Positions 1 to 4,261 of a stretch of DNA of 6,563 nucleotides are shown one piece after another. The notes under the pieces are model-generated. The model saw nothing but the letters and a program-made list of their open reading frames with translations, was not told the DNA's origin and did not search any database. This DNA comes from Friedmanniella sp. (GTDB lineage Bacteria; Actinomycetota; Actinomycetes; Propionibacteriales; Propionibacteriaceae): contig JAOPXW010000350.1 of the NCBI GenBank assembly GCA_025964935.1, forward strand, positions 1 to 6,563, given 5' to 3'. Position numbers and translations under genes: made by a program. Every line of letters begins with the position of its first letter. Positions within the stretch are counted from its first letter, which is position 1.

Positions 1-695
1 TCACCGAGTCGTTCCCGCTGTTCGGGAACTCCCTGGCCGACTACGACGCGCTCTTCGCCGAGAAGCTGGACCTGCTGCTGGCCCTGAACCGCGAGCAGCC
101 GGTGACCTGGAGCGGGCAGTTCCGGCCGCCGCTGGAGAACGCCGTCGTGCACCCCCGGCCGGAGGGCCGTCCGCTGCCGATCTGGATCGCGGTGGGCGGG
201 ACGCCCAACTCGGTGATCCGGGCCGGCACGCTGGGGCTGCCGATGGCCCTGGCCATCATCGGTGGGCAGTGGGGGGCGTTCGCGCCGCTGGCCGACCTCT
301 ACCGGCGGGCGCTGGAGTTCGGCAAGCACGACCGGGCCACGCCGCTCGCGGTGCACAGCCACGGCTACGTCGCCACCGACGAAGCCGCCGCCCGGCGGGA
401 CTTCCTGCCCGGCTATCGGGCGACCTTCGCCAAGATCGGCCGGGAGCGGGGCTGGGCCCCGATGTCGGACGCCGCGGTCGAGTCGCTGCTGGGTCCCGAG
501 GGTGCGTTGTTCTTCGGCCACCCCGAGCGGGTGGCGGACAAGATCGTGGCCCTGCACCAGGGGCTGGGGATCGACAGGTTCGAGATGCACGTCTCACACG
601 TGGACCACGCGAGGACCATGCGGTCCATCGAGCTGTTCGGCACTGAGGTGGCCCCCCTGGTCCGGGAGCGGACGGCGGCGCTGACCTCGGCCTGA
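1..695 (+). CDS. LLM-class (luciferase-like) flavin-dependent oxidoreductase, 5' end outside the window
   Basis: The reading frame is open from base 3 to the TGA at 693-695, giving about 230 residues of a protein that is normally around 330-340 residues. The visible part reads as the C-terminal two thirds of a bacterial luciferase-like TIM barrel: FGNSLADYDALFAEKLDLL near the left edge, then PLPIWIAVGGTPNSV, HSHGYVATDEAAAR, GRERGW and FFGHPERVADKIV near the end. These segments resemble the LLM subgroup of Agrobacterium Atu2307 (LLM_2I7G type). Proteins of this class use FMN or F420 as a soluble cofactor for oxidation or monooxygenation, but the substrate cannot be told from sequence. The GTG at 102 is internal, because family-like sequence continues upstream of it. 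The gene converges on csp, and a strong hairpin follows 11 bases after the stop. Family call is firm; specific function is unknown. Confidence 0.88.
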   Translation, partial: TESFPLFGNSLADYDALFAEKLDLLLALNREQPVTWSGQFRPPLENAVVHPRPEGRPLPIWIAVGGTPNSVIRAGTLGLPMALAIIGGQWGAFAPLADLYRRALEFGKHDRATPLAVHSHGYVATDEAAARRDFLPGYRATFAKIGRERGWAPMSDAAVESLLGPEGALFFGHPERVADKIVALHQGLGIDRFEMHVSHVDHARTMRSIELFGTEVAPLVRERTAALTSA

Positions 696-706
696 CCCGG
701 GGGCCG

Positions 707-737
707 GGTCCTGGCGGGTCGACGACCCGTCGGGGCC
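707..737 (+). terminator. Hairpin terminator of the LLM oxidoreductase gene
   Basis: Starting 12 bases after the oxidoreductase stop, bases 707-720 pair with 724-737 around a GAC loop. This gives 14 continuous pairs including three G-U wobbles. No U tract follows, which is common for GC-rich actinobacterial terminators. The position right after a stop and ahead of a convergent gene supports a termination role; this is inferred, not shown. Confidence 0.55.
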
Positions 738-742
738 GGAAC

Positions 743-819
743 CTAGAACGCCGGCCGGGCGACGGAGCTCGTCGGTGACCAAGTCACCTGCGAGCCCGCC
801 ACACGGCCGGCGTTGCTAG
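743..819. terminator. Long imperfect palindrome in the convergent gap, probable csp or bidirectional terminator
   Basis: The element folds almost end to end. CTAG 743-746 pairs with 816-819, and the 11 bases 747-757 pair perfectly with 804-814. GGCG 758-761 pairs with 797-800, GCTCG 767-771 with 791-795, and GGTGAC 774-779 with 783-788 around a CAA loop. That is about 30 pairs interrupted only by small bulges. It begins 17 bases beyond the csp stop codon, so terminating csp is the simplest role, but it is larger than an ordinary terminator. An 8-base direct repeat, CTAGAACG, lies at 743-750 and 816-823. A small mobile palindrome is an alternative. Confidence 0.5.
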
Positions 820-835
820 AACGGGAGGTCACACC

Positions 836-1039
836 TCAGATGGCGTGCACCTTGTCCGCCTGGGGGCCCTTCGGACCCTGGGTGGTGTCGAACTCCACAC
901 GCTGACCCTCGTCGAGGGACCGGAAGCCGGAGGACTCGATCGCGCTGTAGTGAACGAAAACGTCCGCGCCGCCGCCGTCAACCTCGATGAAGCCGAAGCC
1001 CTTCTCGGCGTTGAACCACTTGACAGTTCCCTGTGCCAT
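836..1039 (-). CDS. cspA: Cold-shock domain protein, CspA family
   Basis: This 67-residue protein is a single cold-shock domain, the usual length for actinobacterial CspA. The RNP1 motif KGFGFI (residues 13-18) and RNP2 motif VFVHYSAI (27-34) are intact, with the aromatic W8 and F9 in KWFN. Such proteins bind single-stranded RNA and DNA in the cytoplasm and act as RNA chaperones that melt mRNA structure, either constitutively or after cold shock. The ATG at 1037-1039 is preceded by AGGAGA six bases upstream. The open frame runs 12 codons further to 1075, but those residues do not belong to the family. The gene is monocistronic, divergent from thiE and convergent with the LLM oxidoreductase. 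Whether it is cold-induced cannot be told, but its leader is structured. Confidence 0.96.
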   Translation of the reverse strand: MAQGTVKWFNAEKGFGFIEVDGGGADVFVHYSAIESSGFRSLDEGQRVEFDTTQGPKGPQADKVHAI

Positions 1040-1045
1040 GCTGCA

Positions 1046-1051
1046 TCTCCT
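1046..1051 (-). promoter_or_regulatory. Shine-Dalgarno sequence of cspA
   Basis: On the minus strand AGGAGA lies six bases before the ATG at 1039, an optimal spacing. It settles the start against the longer open frame. It overlaps a small potential stem (AUCU-AGG-AGAU) that could partly mask it; that fold is weak. Confidence 0.8.
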
Positions 1052-1092
1052 AGATATCTCGAGGTCGCACTTCACGACGCTCGACCGCTGCC

Positions 1093-1114
1093 GGGCGCTG
1101 ACACATCAGCGCCC
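1093..1114 (-). promoter_or_regulatory. Perfect hairpin in the cspA leader
   Basis: Bases 1093-1101 and 1106-1114 are exact reverse complements, giving a 9-bp GC-rich stem with a four-base loop (UGUG in the csp RNA sense). It lies 53 bases upstream of the cspA start. No U tract follows in either direction. In csp genes the 5' leader commonly controls stability and translation, so an RNA regulatory role is likely. A dyad operator is the alternative. Confidence 0.5.
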
Positions 1115-1123
1115 ACAAGAATC

Positions 1124-1151
1124 CGCATACGCAGCACTGACCACGACACAA
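1124..1151 (-). promoter_or_regulatory. Weak candidate promoter for cspA
   Basis: On the minus strand TTGTGT (1146-1151) is followed after 16 bases by TATGCG (1124-1129). Both boxes match the housekeeping consensus only partly. If used, transcription would begin near 1117 and the leader hairpin would sit at the very 5' end of a leader of roughly 75-80 bases. No better candidate was seen. Confidence 0.25.
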
Positions 1152-1244
1152 GACCTACAACAGCAGGACCACTCTCCCACACTTGGTGCCAACTCCGCTC
1201 GTCGGCTTCCGGAGGTTGGAACACCGGACCGGATCCGGGGGCGG

Positions 1245-1277
1245 GGATCGGCCCCGGATCGGCCCCGGATCGGCCCG
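1245..1277. repeat. Three tandem 11-bp repeats upstream of thiE
   Basis: GGATCGGCCCC occurs at 1245-1255 and 1256-1266, and again at 1267-1277 with only the last base changed to G. A related CCGGATCCGG palindrome lies just before, at 1229-1238. The array ends 34 bases before the proposed thiE transcription and translation start, so it overlaps the usual activator and -35 zone. An 11-base period keeps the copies on one face of the helix, which suits a protein-binding array. Simple slippage in GC-rich DNA is the alternative. Confidence 0.7.
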
Positions 1278-1299
1278 GGCGGCGGTCGTCCCGGTGGCC

Positions 1300-1305
1300 T
1301 ATCGT
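1300..1305 (+). promoter_or_regulatory. Probable -10 element of a leaderless thiE promoter
   Basis: TATCGT fits the TANNNT -10 pattern and is followed by exactly six bases and then the GTG start at 1312. That spacing places the transcription start on the first base of the start codon. No convincing -35 box is visible, and no Shine-Dalgarno sequence precedes the GTG. Confidence 0.5.
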
Positions 1306-1311
1306 GGCGGG

Positions 1312-2046
1312 GTGACTGCGCTCATGGGCCTCGATGTCCGTCTCCGGCTCGCCCGGCTGTATCTCTGCACCGACGCGCGGGAGGAGCAGGGCGACCTGGC
1401 CGAGTTCCTGGCTGCCGTGTTCGCCGGCGGGGTGGACATCGTGCAGATCCGGCAGAAGAACATGGACCCGGCGGCCGAGCTCGCCGCCCTCGAGGTCGCC
1501 CGGGAGGCGGCCCGGCCGCACCACGGCATCGTCTGCGTGAACGACTCGCCGGCCCTGGCCGAGACCTTCCAGTCCGACATGCTGCACCTGGGGCAGGACG
1601 ACGGCTCGGCCCACCGGGCGCGCAAGCGGCTGCATCCGTGGGGGATCATCGGCCGCTCCACGCACGAGCCCCGGCAGGTCGACCGGGCGATCGGCGACCG
1701 CGACGTCGACTACTTCGCCGTGGGCCCGGTCTACGCGACCCCGACCAAGCCCGACTACGTCCCCGTCGGACTCGACCTGGTCCGCTACGCGGCGGGGGCG
1801 GCCCCGGTCGGCGTCCTCGCCGCCAAGCCCTGGTTCGCGATCGGGGGCATCACCCTGGACAACATCGATGAGGTGATCGCGGCCGGGGCCCGGCGGGTCT
1901 GCGTCGTCCGGGCCTTGACCCGGGCGTCCGACCCGCAGGACGCGGCCGCCCGCCTGCGGGCCCGCCTGCAGGAGGCATGGCAGTCCGACCCGGCCATGGA
2001 GGCGTACGCCTTCCAGGCCGCGGCCGGCGGCGGCCTGCCCCGGTGA
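1312..2046 (+). CDS. thiE: Thiamine phosphate synthase
   Basis: ThiE joins HMP pyrophosphate and thiazole phosphate into thiamine phosphate, a cytoplasmic step of vitamin B1 synthesis. The TIM-barrel landmarks appear in order: LYLCTD at the first strand, VDIVQIRQKN (phosphate-binding QxR-K), VCVNDS, DMLHLGQDD, IIGRSTH, DYFAVGPVYATPTK and the glycine-rich phosphate-binding AIGGI. The protein has 244 residues from GTG 1312, slightly longer than typical because of an alanine-rich C-terminal tail. The GTG is preferred because a -10-like TATCGT lies six bases before it. ATG 1324 would also fit, and the open frame runs back to a TTG at 1183, but that extension crosses the 11-bp repeats and is not family-like. 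The stop overlaps the next gene's start (GTGA). No TPP riboswitch is seen upstream. Confidence 0.93.
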   Translation: MTALMGLDVRLRLARLYLCTDAREEQGDLAEFLAAVFAGGVDIVQIRQKNMDPAAELAALEVAREAARPHHGIVCVNDSPALAETFQSDMLHLGQDDGSAHRARKRLHPWGIIGRSTHEPRQVDRAIGDRDVDYFAVGPVYATPTKPDYVPVGLDLVRYAAGAAPVGVLAAKPWFAIGGITLDNIDEVIAAGARRVCVVRALTRASDPQDAAARLRARLQEAWQSDPAMEAYAFQAAAGGGLPR

Positions 2047-2639
2047 GCACCCGTGGCCGGGGCTCCGGCGGCCCCCTCCCGGCCGCCCGGTCGACCCCGC
2101 CGCGGACGCCCCGCTCGCTGCTCGCGGGGGCGGCCGCCCTGGCCGTGGTCGTCCTGCTCGTCATCGCAGTCTCCTGTGGCCAGGGGACCCTGCTGGGGAC
2201 CCCGACGACCTCCGACCCCACGACCGCGGGAACCGCCAGCCGCGCCGGGGCGACCACCCGGAGCACCCCGCGGGTGTCGGCGACCAGCCGACCCCCGAGC
2301 ACCCGACCCCCCGGCACCCAGGCCTCGGCCACCGTGTCCGGGCGGGACCCCGAGAGCGGGCTGCCGAGGGTCGCCCTCACCGGCCTGCCGCTCCAGGCTC
2401 GGCAGACCGCAGACCTGATCGACGCGGGCGGCCCGTTCCCGTACAGCCGGGACGGAGTCGTCTTCGGCAACCGTGAGCGGATCCTGCCGATCCACCCCAG
2501 CGGCTGGTACCACGAGTACACCGTGCCGACCCCCGGGTCGGCCGACCGCGGCGCCCGCCGGCTGATCACCGGTGACGGCATCCGGCAGCTCTTCTACACC
2601 GGCGACCACTACGCCTCCTTCGTCCGGGTGGTCCGGTGA
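2043..2639 (+). CDS. Secreted or membrane-anchored guanyl-specific ribonuclease, RNase Sa/barnase family
   Basis: The 198-residue product ends in a complete microbial ribonuclease domain (about residues 104-197) closely resembling Streptomyces RNase Sa: GPFPYSRDGVVFGNRE, YHEYTVPTPG, RGARRLITG and YTGDHYASF. By comparison with RNase Sa, the catalytic residues are E158, R169, R173 and H189, and N143, R144 and E145 form the guanine pocket. RNase Sa's Q38 is replaced by Gly, and its disulfide cysteines are missing. Residues 25-44 are a hydrophobic export segment after basic residues, followed by C45 in a loose lipobox (IAVSC), so the protein may be a lipoprotein or a signal anchor. Residues 49-103 are a Pro/Thr/Ser/Arg linker. 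Such enzymes cleave single-stranded RNA after G. GTG 2043 overlaps the thiE stop; the open frame back to ATG 1977 lies inside thiE. Barstar follows. Confidence 0.93.
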   Translation: MSTRGRGSGGPLPAARSTPPRTPRSLLAGAAALAVVVLLVIAVSCGQGTLLGTPTTSDPTTAGTASRAGATTRSTPRVSATSRPPSTRPPGTQASATVSGRDPESGLPRVALTGLPLQARQTADLIDAGGPFPYSRDGVVFGNRERILPIHPSGWYHEYTVPTPGSADRGARRLITGDGIRQLFYTGDHYASFVRVVR

Positions 2640-3004
2640 GTGCGGTCGGGCGCCTGTCGGACGGGTCACGGACCCCGGGGCTCTACCGGGTGCTGGAGGA
2701 CGTGTCGACGGTGGCCGAGACCCTGTCCGCCGCCGGCTGGCGGGTGGCGGTCGTCCCCGCGGCGGACGGCGGGACGGCGTTCTTCGGCGGGCTGGCCCGG
2801 GCGGCGGGCTTCGGCCCCTCCTTCGGGGGCAACCTGGATGCGCTGTGGGACTCGCTCAACGACCTGACCGAGCCGACGGCGCTGGTCCTGACCGAGTGGA
2901 CCCGCTTCGCCCGGGCCCGGCCCGAACGCTGGGCGGCCGTCCTGGGCGTCCTGCAGGAGCGCTGCGAGGTCGGACCCGCGTTCGCGGTCGTCCTCCTCGA
3001 CTGA
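2636..3004 (+). CDS. Barstar-family ribonuclease inhibitor
   Basis: This 122-residue cytoplasmic protein carries the barstar core: FGGNLDALWDSL at residues 63-74, then TALVLTEWTRFA. N66, D68, W71 and D72 match N33, D35, W38 and D39 of Bacillus barstar, the helix and loop that plug the barnase active site. Barstar itself has about 90 residues; here roughly 30 extra residues precede the core (GLYRVLEDVSTVAETLSAAG and a strand). Barstar masks intracellular RNase until export, so this is the probable immunity protein for the ribonuclease encoded just upstream. Its GTG start overlaps that gene's stop in GTGA, implying translational coupling. No strong Shine-Dalgarno sequence is seen. The family is sure; the pairing is inferred from adjacency and known barnase-barstar biology. 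Confidence 0.93.
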   Translation: MSAVGRLSDGSRTPGLYRVLEDVSTVAETLSAAGWRVAVVPAADGGTAFFGGLARAAGFGPSFGGNLDALWDSLNDLTEPTALVLTEWTRFARARPERWAAVLGVLQERCEVGPAFAVVLLD

Positions 3005-3043
3005 CCCCGGCCGGCGCTCGCCGGGCTCGGGAGGACCGGGTCA
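3002..3043. terminator. Bidirectional terminator between barstar and the polyprenyl synthase gene
   Basis: The 36-bp convergent gap plus both stop codons forms a nested inverted repeat. TGACCCCGG at 3002-3010 pairs with CCGGGTCA at 3036-3043 with one bulged base. Inside it CCGGC 3011-3015 pairs with GCCGG 3020-3024 around GCTC. The two outer arms contain the two TGA stop codons. No U tract is present. Its size and convergent position suggest one structure terminating both transcripts. Confidence 0.5.
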
Positions 3044-4213
3044 GAAGCTCCGGAGTACGGCGGCCTCGGCCATGGCTGTCAGCCCGGTCCGGCCCTCGGG
3101 GGTGACCTCGGCGGCGTCCAGGGCGCTCATCGCCTCCGCGTAGCCCGCCTCGATGGTGGCCTCCACGGCCGCCAGTGCACCCGACTCCGTGATGACCTGC
3201 TGCAGGTCGGCGACCCCCGCCGCGTCCAGGGCGGGGTCACCGAGGCGGGCGGCGACCAGCGCGCGACCGGCGGGCCCGGCGTGGGCGTACGCGTGGGCCA
3301 CCAGGACGGTGCGCTTGCCCTCCCGCAGGTCGTCCCCGCTGGGCTTGCCGGTGAGCTCGGGGTCCCCGAACACCCCGAGCACGTCGTCGCGGAACTGGAA
3401 GGCGCGGCCCAGCGGGGAGCCGTACGCGCCGAGGGCCTCGTGCAGGGCCGGGTCGCCGCCGCCCAGGGCCGCCCCGAGCTGGGCGGGCCGCTGCACCGTG
3501 TAGCGGGCCGACTTGAACTCCACCACCCGGTTGGCCTGCTGCAGGGCGTGGTCCAGGGCGGCCGCGGCGGGGGAGTCGCCCGCGCCAGGCGGGGCCAGCG
3601 GCACCGCCTGGGCGACGATGTCGAGGAACTGGCCGCCGGTGACCTCGGTGCGCATGGCCTCGACCACCGGCAGCCCCCGGGCCAGGGCGGCCGCGGGCAG
3701 CCCGGCGTGCTGCAGCAGCTCCGCCGACCACATCAGCAGCAGGTCGCCCAGCAGGATCGCCCCGGCGCGTCCGTACGCCGCCGGGTCGCCCACCCAGCCC
3801 GCGTCGACGTGGGCCGCCTCCAGCTGGCGGTGGGCCGAGGGCTGACCCCGCCGGACGTCGGAGCCGTCCATCACGTCGTCGTGGACCAGGGCGCTGACGT
3901 GCAGCAGGTCCAGGCTGGCGGCGGCGGCCACCAGGGCCGGCTGCTCCGGACCGGGCAGGCCGGCCGCTGCGACCGAGCCCCACACGCAGAAGGCGGGCCG
4001 GAGGCGCTTACCGCCCCGGAGCAGGTCGCGGGCCAGCCGCAGGACCGGCTCGAGCTCGTCCCCGATGGCCGCCAGGGCGGGCTGCTGGGTGTCCAGGAAG
4101 GTGCTCAGCCGCGCCGAGACCAGGTCGCGGAACCCCGGGGAGAGCGGGTCGCCCGGGTCGAGTGGCGGCTGGTGCTGGCCGGCGTCGGTGCCGAGGACCT
4201 CGTCGATGACCAC
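3041..4213 (-). CDS. Polyprenyl diphosphate synthase (geranylgeranyl-type trans-prenyltransferase)
   Basis: The enzyme condenses isopentenyl diphosphate with allylic diphosphates to make prenyl chains in the cytoplasm. Landmarks are GGKRLRP (67-73), first aspartate-rich motif DDVMD (112-116), RRGQP (121-125), TGGQFLD (192-198), FKSARYTV (233-240), second aspartate-rich motif FQFRDDVLG (272-280) and GKPSGDDLREGKRT. The second motif is DDxxG rather than DDxxD. Small residues just before the first motif (S107, A108) fit a product longer than farnesyl, such as GGPP, but chain length cannot be fixed from sequence. The 390-residue length is usual for actinobacterial members. The GTG at 4213 is chosen because TAGGCT lies six bases upstream, suggesting a leaderless transcript. 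The gene is divergent from metF, converges on barstar, and is monocistronic as seen. Confidence 0.92.
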   Translation of the reverse strand: MVIDEVLGTDAGQHQPPLDPGDPLSPGFRDLVSARLSTFLDTQQPALAAIGDELEPVLRLARDLLRGGKRLRPAFCVWGSVAAAGLPGPEQPALVAAAASLDLLHVSALVHDDVMDGSDVRRGQPSAHRQLEAAHVDAGWVGDPAAYGRAGAILLGDLLLMWSAELLQHAGLPAAALARGLPVVEAMRTEVTGGQFLDIVAQAVPLAPPGAGDSPAAAALDHALQQANRVVEFKSARYTVQRPAQLGAALGGGDPALHEALGAYGSPLGRAFQFRDDVLGVFGDPELTGKPSGDDLREGKRTVLVAHAYAHAGPAGRALVAARLGDPALDAAGVADLQQVITESGALAAVEATIEAGYAEAMSALDAAEVTPEGRTGLTAMAEAAVLRSF

Positions 4214-4219
4214 ATGGTG

Positions 4220-4225
4220 AGCCTA
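4220..4225 (-). promoter_or_regulatory. Probable -10 of a leaderless promoter for the polyprenyl synthase gene
   Basis: On the minus strand TAGGCT is followed by six bases and then GTG at 4213. This is the same spacing as at thiE and metF. No clear -35 box is visible. A weak GTAGG could instead serve as a Shine-Dalgarno sequence if transcription starts further upstream. Confidence 0.5.
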
Positions 4226-4227
4226 CG

Positions 4228-4237
4228 GAGGGCCCTC
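4228..4237. promoter_or_regulatory. 10-bp perfect palindrome between divergent promoters
   Basis: GAGGGCCCTC lies between the two divergent -10 elements, two bases from one and twelve from the other. It could be an operator shared by the polyprenyl synthase gene and metF. GC-rich palindromes of this size also arise by chance, so confidence is low. Confidence 0.25.
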
Positions 4238-4249
4238 GGGGTCGCCGCC

Positions 4250-4255
4250 TAGGGT
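4250..4255 (+). promoter_or_regulatory. Probable -10 of a leaderless metF promoter
   Basis: TAGGGT fits TANNNT and is followed by six bases and the ATG at 4262. No Shine-Dalgarno sequence fits this ATG, which supports transcription starting at the A of the start codon. Confidence 0.55.
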
Positions 4256-4261
4256 GTTCGC

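Noticed and set aside
751..815. MITE or small IS remnant bounded by CTAGAACG duplications
   Set aside because: The inverted repeat continues into the presumed duplication, so the boundaries do not fit a normal insertion. One copy in this window cannot decide. Kept only as an alternative in the findings.
1040..1075. A 12-residue N-terminal extension of the cold-shock protein
   Set aside because: The ATG at 1039 has an ideal Shine-Dalgarno sequence and gives the canonical 67-residue protein.
1245..1277. CRISPR-like array
   Set aside because: The 11-bp units are contiguous with no spacers and are far too short.
1183..1311. Longer thiE from a TTG at 1183
   Set aside because: The added 43 residues translate the 11-bp repeat array and match no ThiE N-terminus. 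The -10 and GTG arrangement at 1300-1314 fits better.
1040..1311. TPP riboswitch upstream of thiE
   Set aside because: The conserved CTGAGA and ACCTGATCTGG-like elements are absent, and the apparent leaderless start leaves no room for an aptamer.
987..1871. A 294-codon open frame on the plus strand from inside cspA into thiE
   Set aside because: It runs through the cspA antisense strand, the intergenic repeats and thiE in a wrong frame, with Arg/Gly/Pro-rich translation.
1977..2042. Earlier ATG start of the ribonuclease at 1977
   Set aside because: It would overlap thiE by 70 bases and place 22 residues, several of them arginine, before the export segment. The GTGA overlap at 2043 is the usual coupled start.
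1785..2669. A 294-codon open frame on the minus strand across thiE and the ribonuclease gene
   Set aside because: It spans the boundary of two well-identified genes and has shadow-like Gly/Arg/Ala composition.
3281..4252. A 323-codon open frame on the plus strand antisense to the polyprenyl synthase gene
   Set aside because: It is rich in Gln, Gly, Arg and Val with no recognisable fold. The opposite strand encodes a complete family match. Such shadows are expected in GC-rich DNA.
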